64,000 bases of DNA from Helichrysum umbraculigerum (Eukaryota; Streptophyta; Magnoliopsida; Asterales; Asteraceae). The position numbers were made by a program, and so were the translations under genes. The DNA is taken from the NCBI GenBank assembly GCA_949592205.1, contig CATIUR010000001.1, positions 335,240,250 to 335,304,249 of the forward strand. The letters are read 5' to 3'. The first letter of the stretch is position 1; the number at the start of each line of letters is the position of its first letter. This document shows positions 47,884-58,660 of the stretch, in pieces. The notes under the pieces are model-generated. The model did no database searches and was not told the origin of the DNA. It was given only the letters and a program-made list of their open reading frames with translations.

Positions 47884-50800
47884 TGTGACACCCGACAAAT
47901 TAGGGCAAATTATTAGGTCCTAATCACTTTGTAATACGTTTAGTTAGTTTTGTAATAGGCTAATTATGTGTATCATTATATATATTTGAGAATATATACA
48001 CGTACGCGATTTATTTGAATCGTGCATCTTCATATCGGGCAGATCCCGATACAATAATACGGACGTTGGTGAACTCAATTTATTAAATAATATGAAATTA
48101 TTTGATAAACATATTTATTTCTAAATGTTATTTTAATAATATTCCGTAAGTATTTCGTATCGTATAAAATGCTCAGAAATGACCGAAAACGAGTGAAACG
48201 CACCCGACAATCGAACAAAAGTCAAAATATATTTTATAGACTTAAAACATATCAATTTGAGGAAAAACCTTCACTTGAATTATTGTATGTTAAAACGATA
48301 ACAAAAACGTTTAGTTAAAATGTCATGTAATTAAATAAACGTAACATAGTCCCACAAACGTATAAACCGAACCCGACAATATCACCAAACATTTTTATAA
48401 ATGTTTTCTAAGTAGTTTTAATAAATACTTCAATCAAAAACATTGAAATTTAAATCGTTATTTAAAACGCGCGTATTAACCATTTAACGCCTAGATAAAC
48501 GTCGAAGCGAACGGGTAAACGAACACGGGACTTATCGTAACTTTGGGGAACAAAAATCAACTCACCCACACCCCTTTGGGGCCCAATAGAACCGGCCAAG
48601 GGGAGGGGAATGGCTTCCCTCACCCTTTTGCCCACTTACACACTCTACACCACACCATACCCCCTACATACCTCTTTCATTCCTCACACACTTCCCTTTT
48701 CCCTTTTCCCTTTCCCCTCTCTGTCTCAATGAAATTCCAGCCCTCAAGGGCTACCACCACTCCACCACAACACTAACATAGCTCCACCACCTCAAAGTTG
48801 AAGGAAATCGATGCTAAAAGCAAGGAATCGAAGTTCATCACCTCCTCATCTCAATTCCGGCTTTAGATCTCATATTCTTTGTAAGGAACCCTCTTTATTT
48901 TACTAGATTTACTTGGAAAATACTTGTTTACATGTTAGTAGGTTCATTCAAGTTAAAGATATCCAAGAAACTTGTTAAAAATCGTTTATACAAACACATA
49001 CATCTAAATAGTTTTCTGACCAGAAAAATCAGTGTACAAAAACGTCCACATATTGAGTTCTATGAAGAATTAGACAACGAAACACATACCAAAATTTTCG
49101 TATGAAAGAGCTCTACAAAAAGTTCTTCTTTGACCATTTCCAGAAATGCACGTATTTTAGTGTAGAAGCCGATTTATGGACTGAGGTCGTTTATCAGCCA
49201 AATCTAACCACTCTCCATTTCCATTTTCGTTTAAAATAGTAAAGTACCTTCTAAAATCACCATAAATTGCATATTTACACTAGACACCCAGGAAAATATG
49301 TGTGATTTTTGGTTAAGCTTGATTTGGAATAAAAACGGGCCAAATCGAGAGCTCAATCGAGATAAAAATCTGGAACCATAAACTCCAAGGGCTGTTTTTA
49401 GTCATTTTACAAAACCGACACTTCGGGTCAACCATAAAACGTAACGACGATTTTCTAAAAGCTTATTTAACATATTTAAGACTTTCCTAAAAGTTTCGGG
49501 TCAAACCGAACACATTTGACCTTGTAAACAAAAACGAACACTTAAACGAAAACGGAAAATCTCAGACTTGCGACAATACCATTGTCGCATGAACAGTGTC
49601 TGACAATACCTCATTGTCGCATGAACATTGTCCGACAATACCCCATTGTCGCATACCTTATTGTCGGAATTGATTATCAGATGATTGAGTATTTTCTCGA
49701 TTGTCACATGAAACCACATTGTCGTAATAACTATTGTTGTATAAAACTCGATTGTCGTAATATCATTGTCGCAATAACTAACACTTTCATACTTGATTTA
49801 ACATCAATACAATATTTGGAATAACTCGGAAACATATGATACATATACTCTTGTAAGTATACAACGAGACCAACATAATAATAATGCTTTTAATAATCAT
49901 TATTACAAAACTCACCAACGGACCGTACATGTTTTCAAAACTCAAACTAATCAACCAACCACCAAATCATTTGGACATTACTAGTTTGATGAACAACTAG
50001 CATGGACGGTCTTTTGAGATGTCTTCATATACTTATAACCTTGTGCGTTTTGAACGCCCGGCAGGTTACAGTCTTCGGACAACATCACCTTGTGCAACAT
50101 CATACTTGCTTGATAGCAACACACCAGACTCAGGTGAGTCTCATAGCCCCGACTTTTTACAGTTTTTACTCCCGGGGTGGGAATACATACTCGTTTTGTT
50201 TTACATGTGGACATGAGTACTAAACCTCGATATATACTGCATGAGTTGTTTTGCTAATCATTTTAAAGCCCTCCACTACATAGTTTGTTTATATGGATTT
50301 ATCGCGATTGTTAGTGTATGGTAACATATGGGATTGACAATCCCCGTCCGGGTTAGCACGCACTAACTGGTCAAACGGACGCATTAGCATTTGTTCATAC
50401 GAGTGTAGATTAGGCACTCGTAGGGAGGCACCCTCACTCAGGCACTTGGTTGTGATCCTGACACCTCAGTTAAGCTCAAACTATGGGATCATGGCAGTGA
50501 TATACATCTATTTTATTTGCTTGGTTGCAAATCATTGTACTAAATCTTATGGTTCATACATCTATGATTCATCATTATACAAACCTGTGAGCTCACCAGC
50601 TTTTTAGATGACCTTTTAGTATGTATTCTTAGGTACTCAGCAGCAGTAGGTCTGCTCATATTTAGGATACTTAGCTTGAGTCGCATACAGACATCAGCAG
50701 ATTCCCATGCATTACTATATTTTGTAACATAGTTATGCCATAGAATCTCTCATTTTGGCTTACGAGCTTTTGTAACTATTATTACATTGTAAACTTTTAT

Positions 50801-50926
50801 TATATCAATGTAATCGGTAAACGATGCATATAGAGTCGTTCATTATATATCTTATGTGCTTGTGATATTTGATTAGTCGCGCCCTGACCCGATTCTCTTC
50901 CGCAACCCGAATTTGGGGATGCGACA
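47884..50926 (+). repeat. E3 3' LTR
   Basis: A 3043-bp copy beginning TGTGACACCCG directly after AACAAGGGGAGAA, the polypurine tract at 47871-47883. It ends in GGGGATGCGACA. Confidence 0.92.
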
Positions 50927-50931
50927 CTTAC

Positions 50932-51651
50932 AGCGTCATCAGTCAAACTTTGAGCCAGATCCACTGCACTCCTAAAAGTGGCCGGTTTGGAAGACATTAC
51001 CAAACTTCTGATTTGGGGAGCCAGTCCCTAGTTGTATCGCTCAATGCGTTTGCTTTCGGGAGTCACCATGTGAGGTACTAAGCGTGCGAGCTCTTGAAAT
51101 TTCGTAGTGTATCCAGTGATGTCAGAACCGATCATCTTGTTATCCCATATTTCGGTTTCGATCTTTTGAAGCTCACTGCGAGGGCAGAACTCTTCCATGA
51201 TCATCCTTTTCAGATCTTCCCATGAGATGGCGTAGGCGGTTCTTCGACCGAGGGTTTGTACTTGAGCATTCCACCAGGTCAATGCTTTGTCAGCTAGTGT
51301 GCATGTGGCATACTTTACCATGCATTCGGGTGCACAGTCGCTGATGTCGAGTACCGATTCCATCTTTTCTATCCAGTGGACTAGACCAATGGCCCCTTAA
51401 GTCCCGTTGAAAGTACTGGGTTTGCAGGCAAGGAATGTTTTATATGAAAATCCTCGTTGGGTATATACCGGTGTTTCACCATTGACAGGGTTTGTTCCAC
51501 TGTTGTTCACCACAGTATCGCGAATGCGACTTGCCTCGTACTGGGCAATGGCTTCAGCTACACGACGCTCGATGATTTGTTCGGTGGTTTCAACGGCGGG
51601 AGGTGTAGTGGCTCGTCGACTGCTTCGGGTCTTTCTTTGCTTTGGCGGCAT
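50932..51651 (-). pseudogene. gag: Element D gag, 5' part
   Basis: The minus-strand frame starts MPPKQRKTRSSRRATTPP at 51651. It contains the Ty3 Gag domain (ALTWWNAQVQTLGRRTAYAI; WEDLKRMIMEEFCPRSELQK) and reaches LTDDAV at the E3 insertion point. In-frame stops are TAA at 51397-51399 (E1 has GAA at the matching site) and TAG at 51028-51030. It resumes at 39823. It is related to, but distinct from, the E1 gag. Confidence 0.88.
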
Positions 51652-52141
51652 GATGACGTTCTGCGAGAAAAATGCAGAGGTCAATGCCAACGCAAAGAAT
51701 GTGAAGAATGAAGTTTCACATATTTCAGTTATCGAACATTAAGAAGAATTAACGAGATTCCCATCACGTATCTTACGACTATGAAACGCCCATATGTACT
51801 TAGTATAATATAATCACGTTGGCCAGACGTCATTATATGATGCCAAATAGATACTTCTTTTCATCAACCGTTTAATACGATCAGGTTCATGCGGATCAAT
51901 GGACGTAGTATGGTTCGAGGAGTTCAAACGGGTCATCCATACTATAGCGAAGTTAAAGTAAGCGTACGATAGTATCGATCGACTGGTTCGCGTGTGCCGA
52001 TGTGTCGAGTATCAAGTTGGACGTATGCAAATGTATGTGTATGCATGAGTGTCCTAGCCACGACTATAGTCTAGGTCTCTAAGGTATCTAAGTCACCTAA
52101 AGAAATCTAGTTCGCTATAACCAATGGCTTTGATACCAATC
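51652..52141 (-). other. Element D leader and primer-binding site
   Basis: Noncoding leader between the LTR and gag. The primer site TGGTATCA (minus strand, 52131-52138) lies three bases from the LTR end, again initiator-Met type. There is no upstream ORF of the E1 type. Confidence 0.7.
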
Positions 52142-52394
52142 TGTCGCACCCCCAAATTCGTTAATTAGGTTTATCAGATGTTTTGGGAAGCATTAGATCG
52201 AGTGAAGGTGTCGACGTAAATGTTGGACAAACATACATATCAGAGCTTATGATCATTGCAGAACACATATACATTAGGATGCCAAAGTTAATTGTTTACA
52301 AAAGTTTACGACTCATCGAATCGTATAAGTAGAAAAGTAATTAATGTTATACAAAAGTAGATTTCAGAAATATGACTAAAAACACTTTAGTTAT
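52142..52394 (-). mobile_element. Element D 5' LTR, 3' portion
   Basis: On the minus strand it ends GGGGGTGCGACA next to the primer site. It shares words with the E6 LTR (AAAAGTAGATTTCA; CATTAGGATGCC against GATTAAGATGCC), so D belongs to the E6 family group. It is cut at 52394 by E5; GTTAT (52390-52394) would be the target duplication, and its partner lies outside the window. Confidence 0.72.
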
Positions 52395-53948
52395 TGATAA
52401 ACGCTCAAAAGTACTATATTTAAGTAGTATTTTACCCCGATTCTTGGATGTTTCTATTGCATTTAATTAAGTTTAGATATTGATTTCGTTCATATTTGCA
52501 ATTAGATGTGGAAATGGAGCGTTTATGAAGAAAGGAACGGAAAACAGTCAATAACCGAGTTAAACGATGCATATTTGAAGAATAAAGTTGAAGAAAAGAT
52601 AAAAAGAAGAAAAATGAAGAAAATCGTCTGAAATTGCAATCCATACGCCGTATGGATTTCCATACGCCGTATGGATTGAGGCGGTGGAGGCCCATGTCAC
52701 GCGGACTTGGGCTGGGATTATTTCGCATCCATACGCCGTATGGATTTCCATTTGCCGTATGGATTTCCATACGCCGTATGGATGAAAATTCCAGAAATAT
52801 AAAAACGCGAAAAAAACCACAAAAACAGTGTAATCGGCTAGGGTTTCTTTTCAGTCGACTTTTATTGTTTCTTAGGGTTTCTGTACGAATTTTTTTAGTA
52901 GTTTGGAGGTACGAAAGCTCAAGATCGAGGATAATCATCTTAGTTCTTCGTAGTTCGTCTTTTCGATTCGGTATAACTCTATTTACTTTGATTTCATTGA
53001 TGATTTTGATTTTGAATAATCTGAGTTTTCTGTTTTGATGATGAATTGAATATCAAAGTGATTGTGTAATTGATTTAGCTTGGATTATGATTATTGAACG
53101 ATTATAATTGCGTATTGAATAAGTTATTTAATTGAAAACGATTATATTACTCGTGGATCCTTGTTTATTGGTAACTAGTAGTTATTGTTGCTCAACGTGG
53201 TTAATAAGATTAATGAGATTGAGTTTCTTTAAGATTATTAATTATTGATAGTCACTATTTTAGGGTTTTGGCTATTACTAAATAGATTGAGTTTGATAGG
53301 TTGAGTAAACGATAATTATCTACTTTAAAATGAACAAGACAATAAGTAATTATTGGGTATTGTTGAGTCATACCACTAGAGTTAATTATAATGAGTTGTG
53401 AATGTTTAATGCTCCATTTAGGGAAAAGCACACAATTGACTGATCATCTTGTGACATTGGATCAATGTAACATGTTGGACCCTAGATTGTAGGAATTAGT
53501 TGGACCCGGAAAGTTGGCTAGTTCACATTCAATTTAATATCATTGAAGAATTTGGCATTAAGTTGATATAAAAGAATCACAATTAGATAAACAATACGTG
53601 ATGAATCGGGACATATGAATCTGAGTGAAGTTAATTATACAATTACTTATTCCTTCCATTTGTTAGTTATTTATAATTTTAATTTAAGATTTTATTTAGT
53701 TTGTTTAATTTTTATTTAATATTTTATAAACAATTGTTCGTACGGAACTAAAACGCCCCCCTGTTTACCGTTTTCTTAGTTAATCAGCAATTTTTATTTT
53801 TATAAATACCATCGTTCCCTGTGATCGACTCGGACTTACCAAGTCTATACTTACATTCGATCAGGTATTCTTGCCTGGTTGTGTGAGAAGTATATATAAG
53901 GTATTTCCATTTTATAAATTAATAAACTAGACGCTTTCACACGCATCA
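52395..53948 (+). repeat. E5 5' LTR
   Basis: It starts TGATAAACGCTC and ends CACACGCATCA. A TATAAAAA box at 52798-52805 follows an array of CATACGCCGTATG palindromes. The start and end words match the E2 LTR style (TGATAAGC...CACATCA). Confidence 0.9.
52642..52780 (+). repeat. Palindrome array in the E5 5' LTR promoter
   Basis: Five 13-bp words CATACGCCGTATG (one with TTTGCCG) are at 52642, 52661, 52730, 52749 and 52768, with exactly 19 bp between neighbours in a group. The spacer between the groups carries GGCCCA and TGGGC words (site-II/TCP type). The 3' LTR copy has four words at 60005, 60024, 60093 and 60112. Confidence 0.92.
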
Positions 53949-53954
53949 AGTTTT

Positions 53955-53972
53955 TGGAGCCGCTGCCGGGAA
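53955..53972 (+). other. E5 primer-binding site
   Basis: TGGAGCCGCTGCCGGGAA is in the same place and form as the tRNA-Asp-type site of E2, with extra mismatches. Confidence 0.75.
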
Positions 53973-54157
53973 ACGGTTGCGTTGTTTATTTACATAGGGA
54001 TTAGTTATTGTAAATTTTTATATTTTAATTTTTGTTAACTAAATTTTTTTTAAAGTTGTTAAATTAGTTTATTAAAATTTAATTATAAATTTTATTAAAT
54101 AAAACAGGTTGAAACTAATTATCTTTATTTGGTTAAACCTTTGGGGTAATTAGTTTG

Positions 54158-54187
54158 AACTGGCGGATGGAAATCCATCCGCCGGTT
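54158..54187 (+). repeat. 13-bp hairpin in the E5 leader
   Basis: AACTGGCGGATGG, then AAAT, then CCATCCGCCGGTT: a 13-bp stem (one G-T pair) and a 4-base loop, 130 bp upstream of the first ORF. Confidence 0.8.
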
Positions 54188-54316
54188 AGAGTGTTAGTAG
54201 TTAAAGTTTTGTATATGTTATTTATTTTTATTTTTATTTATTTCGTGTGAACTAACTTTCTTTTTGTTAATAGTGTTTGTGTTTCAGAATTAATTTTTAT
54301 TTAGGTTTATAATCCA

Positions 54317-55518
54317 ATGTCGAGGAGTTACGAAAGTGATGCAAACAACAACAATGTGGTTAGGGAAAGATTTGGTTCGAGTTCGGGAAACATTGTCCCA
54401 TCTTTTACACGTCTTGGACGTAAGGCGTTACCCCTTACTTTATCCTGTCAGGAAGTGTTGGATGCTATTGAGCAATTCAGTTGGGATGTTCCTTTCACCG
54501 CTGAACTGATTCGGAAATCTTCTGTTTACTTTTTCGATCATCAGTTAGTCCTAATTCAGAATGTGTTAGATAGTGCAGATGTAGCAAGGGAGTTTGGATT
54601 TGAGGAACAATTCTATGAGGATCTTTCTGATTTTAGGAAATCTTTGGTCATTAGGATTCACGAAGAGGGTATCTTTTTCGCTGCTCAAAAAAGCGATATA
54701 TGAAGATTTATGAGGCTTTGGTACAATCTTCGTTTCCTTACTCTTCTAATCAAGCAGCATGTTTGCACAGGATGCTGAGAGTGTTGAACATGGCAACTGG
54801 AAATCATGATTCTGAGGTGGATAAAGAAATTGTAGCTAGTTTGAGAGAGTTGGTGCGGTTGTTGCAACTAGATGATCATTTGAGGGATGCTACTCCGCAT
54901 AGAGTTATTGTTCATAATACCATTCCCTACTATTTAAGAAATATGATACAGAAGTTGGAAATATTGGCTAAGGAGGAAGGAAAGAGGGCTACACCTAGTT
55001 TCATTCACCCGAGTGTTACCATTGATTTAGCTATTTTTCTTGTAGTTAATCTGGATGCTTTGATTGTTTTGGATAGGTTTCTCACACCAGTCGAACATTT
55101 TTATTTTGGAATAGTAGAGTTATATACAAAGCTGGTAAGCATTTTCAAGGAGTCTGAATTAGAATTTACAACTCATCAAGAGAAAGCACTTGAGGAAATT
55201 GAAAGGAGTATAAGTGATTTGAAACTGAGCCATGTGTTGTCTGGACATGAGAGTATTAGAGAAGCAGTATATGAATTTATGAGTGAATTAGAAGAAGCTA
55301 GTCCAGGCCGTGAAGTAACTTTAGATGAGAATGATAAGATTGTGTTTGCACCTGAGGGAATGAATAATAGGGCAATAAATGAGATCAGTTGGGACTTGGT
55401 TTATCTTCAACCTGCGGCTAGTGCTCACTTGGTTAATTTTCAGCTATTGGGACATGAAGTGAATAATGTGTTTGCAAATGTCACTGAGCGTTTTCTTGCT
55501 CTCTACCCTATGCATTGA
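54317..55518 (+). pseudogene. Unrecognised gag-position protein of E5 (two overlapping frames)
   Basis: Two sense ORFs: 54317-54703 (128 residues, MSRSYESDANNNNVV and on) and 54700-55518 (272 residues, MKIYEALVQSSFPYSSNQ and on), overlapping at ATGA. The second is in the -1 frame, and a run of six A at 54687-54692 just before the overlap would join them by a one-base slip, so this was probably one protein of about 400 residues. It is acidic, Leu-rich and mostly helical, with no zinc knuckle, Gag signature, protease or membrane segment that I can see. I do not recognise the family. It may be a very diverged Gag or a protein peculiar to this element. Confidence 0.6.
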
Positions 55519-55842
55519 TTTCATCTTTTGCATCATTTTATCATTGCTTTAAACTTCTGTCACTTCTATTTCATTGGATTATGTTTAACGACATTGTTTA
55601 TTTTGGATTTTATTTTATTATTGTGTGATTGGATTTTGAATATTATTTTGAGTGTTAATTAAGTATTATTTTTTATTTTATAGATTGTTAATTTATTTTG
55701 TTTATGTATAGTGTGGAATTGTGAAGAATTTGAAGTTGTGATTCTCCTCCAGGTTTGGTATTTAATATTATTGAATAAGTGTTTGATTTTGGTTAAAAAA
55801 TGGTTTGAAAATCGAGTTTGAAAAAATTTCTGATTTTCAATC
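55519..55842 (+). other. E5 spacer after the first ORF
   Basis: T-rich noncoding sequence. It contains a splice-donor-like CAGGTTTGG near 55752. Nothing else is seen. Confidence 0.4.
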
Positions 55843-55971
55843 TATACGCCGTATGGATATCCATATGCCGTATGGATTGAAGTTGGGCCGTGGGCTGCGC
55901 GTTGACTGGGTTTAATGAGTTGACCTGGGCCTTTTAATCCATACGCCGTATGGAAATTCATACGCCGTATG
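55843..55971 (+). promoter_or_regulatory. Second copy of the palindrome module, mid-element in E5
   Basis: Four CATACGCCGTATG-type words at 55843, 55862, 55940 and 55959, in two pairs with the same 19-bp step as in the LTR, around a GGGCC-rich spacer. Downstream come GCATAAACC and a C/T-rich stretch like a leader, then the Athila ORF-1-like frame. This looks like an internal promoter for the second ORF; that function is inference. Confidence 0.6.
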
Positions 55972-56844
55972 GATCAAAAAGTGCATAAACCGGCTACAGC
56001 CTCTCTTCTTCTCCATTTTCAAAACTCAAAATCACCACCACCACCTACGGCTGCAACCTGCCACCACCCAACCACCACTTCCGGCCACACATTCTTTCCC
56101 ACTTTTATATTTTCGCACTTTCCTCTACAAGGTATAACTTCCGATTTTCATTTTCATTGGTTAAATTTCATGTTTGGAAGTTAGGGTTTATGGATAAGAT
56201 TTGGGTATTTCGAATTTGAGTATGATATTAGGCTTTTATGATTGAATTATGTTCTTGTTATCATAGATTATGTAATACCATGCTCATTTTTGTAATGTAT
56301 TATATATATTGTGTTATTCGATTTATCCGTTAGTGTTTAACTAATGTGGCTATGATATGTACTCAATGTTGCTATGTTTTGATTTAATGCTTGTTAGTTT
56401 TCTGGATACATGATGATTAATGCAAATGTTTGTTTGGTACACGAATGTTTGTGATTACGGTTATGTAATTGTCGTGTTCTATTTTGTGATTGTGATAATT
56501 CAAGTTGAATATTGTTAATGATTGCTAGTTACTGGGACTAATATTAGTGATGGTAAAAAGTGATTATTTTTATGTTCATTTTGGTACCAAGTTATTATAG
56601 TTCACTTTGAATCGATAATTGCCATGATTATTAACTAAGTTTATATATTATTAGCAATTTGAGTAATGTTGTTTTGAGATGCAATTTAGGGTTATGAAAT
56701 TGATTGTTGCGGTAGTTTTAGGCTAAACCTTTATGGTGGATTATTCCATTTTTAGCAGAAATGCTGCCGAAATATTTAGTGACCTTTTTGCATTAACTGC
56801 TTAATTTCAATTTTATTGACAAATTGTTTTGTTTAGCAGTTAAA
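55972..56844 (+). other. E5 leader or intron-like stretch before the second ORF
   Basis: It starts pyrimidine-rich (CTCTTCTTCTCCATTTTC), then has CAAGGTATAAC near 56128, a possible splice donor, followed by about 700 bp of T-rich sequence ending in TTTGTTTAGCAG at about 56841. This is what a leader intron would look like. No ORF. Confidence 0.4.
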
Positions 56845-58263
56845 ATGTCTAGCAGGAGAGCTCGAGGAGGTCAGGCTCTGGGGAATCCAATGATCAGACC
56901 CCATAGATATCTCAACTTTCATGATTCATACTCTGAGACCGCCAGAAATCAGTTTAGAGAGCGTCTGACAGCTAATATTGGTCAGTCGATTGAGGTTTTT
57001 GATGCTGTGAACTGGAACATTTTAGAGCATGTGATTGCCAGAGATGGGTTTACTAATGGTGCTGAGGCCATTAGGAATTTGCTTGCTACCCCATACGTAC
57101 TTGCGGATGGCAATATTTCATATGCTTGGTCTCGGTTGTTCAGTATCAGGGAGGATATCTACAGAGAGTTGGTTGTTGAGTTTTATAGTACATTCAGGTT
57201 CGAGCACAGGTCGACTCAGTGGACTAAGGATTCTATTTACTTTCAGCTTGGTGGGATACCAAGACGGATGTCGTTGATTCAGTTTGCTCTTGGGATTGGG
57301 TTATATGAGCCGAACGAGCTTGATAATCCTCACTTTCTAGCTCATATTTCTGCAGGTGCTGTGAAGAAGCTCAATGATTTGGAGGTTGCACAGGAGTGGC
57401 AGTTTATTGCCTAGGGTCATTATGGTGGTTCGACACCTTCTTATAGAGCTATTCGAGATCCCCGTCATTGACTCATCCACAGATTGTTGACTTACACCAT
57501 CGTTGGTCGTAAGGAGGGGCCTGAGAAAGTTTCTAGGCCTGATTTGTTTTATTTGAGCTCGATTATCAGGAAGCGGTTAGTGAATGTGCCTTGGAGGTTA
57601 GCGAAGTGGATGTTTAAAAGAGCCACTGGTACTAGAGATGGGAGCAGTTTGTGTGGAGGTCATTTTGTGACTAGGTTGGCTAGGCATTTTGGGTTGGCGA
57701 CTCAGGAGGAGATGGGCTCGTGTACGATTGTTCTGCCTGGCATAGGTTGGTTGACTGCACGACGGTTGGAGGCTTTTGTTCTTATTGAGCCATGTAGTAA
57801 TTATGGTGGTGCTGCGGATATGTACTATTGGGTTCCTACCACTGCTGTGGGGCAGACTTTGCAGACCAGGCAGGGTAGAGGCAGAGGAGACACTAGTGGC
57901 AGTGATGCAGGTAGAGGTACGGCTGGCAGCCGTAACAGAGGATATGCTGCTGAGTTTGATCGTTTATCGCAGCAGATAGATCAGATGTCCCTGCACCACA
58001 CCCAGAGGTTTGATCAGATTGAGTTTATGCAGAGACAACATTTCCATCAGACTAGTGCCCATTTGGAGTATCAGGATGGTCTGTTTCAGCAGCTATTTGG
58101 TCAGTATCCTGCAGAGCTTACCTATCAGCCTTTCCAGTACCATATGCCGCAGGAGTTTATGCGACCACCACCACCATAGCCAGATCAGGCCGGCCCATCC
58201 TATACTTATCAGCATGCAGAGCCATCCCATCAGTACCGGTGCCAGGAGGATGATAGTGATTAG
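56845..58263 (+). pseudogene. Athila ORF-1-like protein in E5 (three in-frame stops)
   Basis: One frame from MSSRRARGGQALGNPM to the TAG at 58261-58263, about 472 codons, broken by TAG 57412-57414, TGA 57469-57471 and TAG 58177-58179. Each of the three can be explained by a single C-to-T change from CAG or CGA. The core (YRAIRDPRH, LLTYTIVGRKEGPEKVSRPD, LFYLSSIIRKR) matches the plant Athila ORF-1 family, a protein of unknown function coded in the env-like position. The C-terminus is Gly/Arg- and Gln-rich (RGRGDTSGS; QQIDQMSLHHTQRFDQ). No signal peptide or clear membrane segment is seen. Confidence 0.75.
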
Positions 58264-58618
58264 GATGTTGTTCATCCTATGTGGTTTATGATTCCAGACA
58301 CTATTTCTATTTTTATTATTATTATGACTGATTTTTATTTGTAGTATTTTTTAATTATGTTGGATTGGTAGTTTTAGGTTTGGTTGTTTTTATTTTAGAT
58401 ATTTATATTTGGTATCGTTTAATCTCGTGTGTTGATTGATCCCCAAGAATTGTGTTGTGAGTACGTGTTATGCTGGCAGTAAGTTCAGCGAAACAAATTG
58501 AATCGAGAGGATGTGGGAATTTCATATAGTCCTTGTCATGACCGTTAAAAACACTATTCCAGGGGAGTTTTTCTGTCTTATTTCTTTTCTCTTTTTCCCA
58601 TTTTAGTAATTCATTTTT
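58264..58618 (+). other. E5 3' noncoding, proximal part
   Basis: T-rich sequence without an ORF. It contains GGGGAGTTTTTCTGTC, which aligns with GGGGAGTTTCTGTTC at 36410 in E2. Confidence 0.55.
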
Positions 58619-58660
58619 TGTACAATGAGGGCATTGTACAGCTTTAAGTGGGGGATGGGA
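58619..58660 (+). other. Conserved hairpin plus internal purine tract (E5)
   Basis: The 9-bp stem TGTACAATG / CATTGTACA with loop AGGG (58619-58640) is followed by GCTTTAAGTGGGGGATGGGA. It is the same device as E2 36463-36500. Confidence 0.75.

Larger units (their letters stand above)
39824..50926 (+). mobile_element. E3: Tekay-like element lacking gag and RT
   Basis: An 11,103-bp insertion with LTRs of 3031 and 3043 bp and a 5-bp target duplication CTTAC (39819-39823 and 50927-50931). Internally it keeps a primer site, an upstream helical ORF, a short protease remnant, and the RNase H end plus integrase and chromodomain, which are very similar to E1. The gag and RT coding regions are gone, replaced by about 1.2 kb of unrecognised sequence. 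The first LTR base pair is decayed (TATGACA for TGTGACA). The LTRs differ at several dozen sites, so it is older than E1. It would depend on another element in trans. Confidence 0.9.

Noticed and set aside
52432..52938. 168-residue antisense ORF over the E5 LTR
   Set aside because: It runs antisense through palindromic words (repeated YGVW residues) and is not a convincing protein.
54687..54693. Canonical -1 frameshift site in E5
   Set aside because: The zero-frame codons are CAA AAA AGC, so the X XXY YYZ pattern is not met. A one-base indel is simpler.
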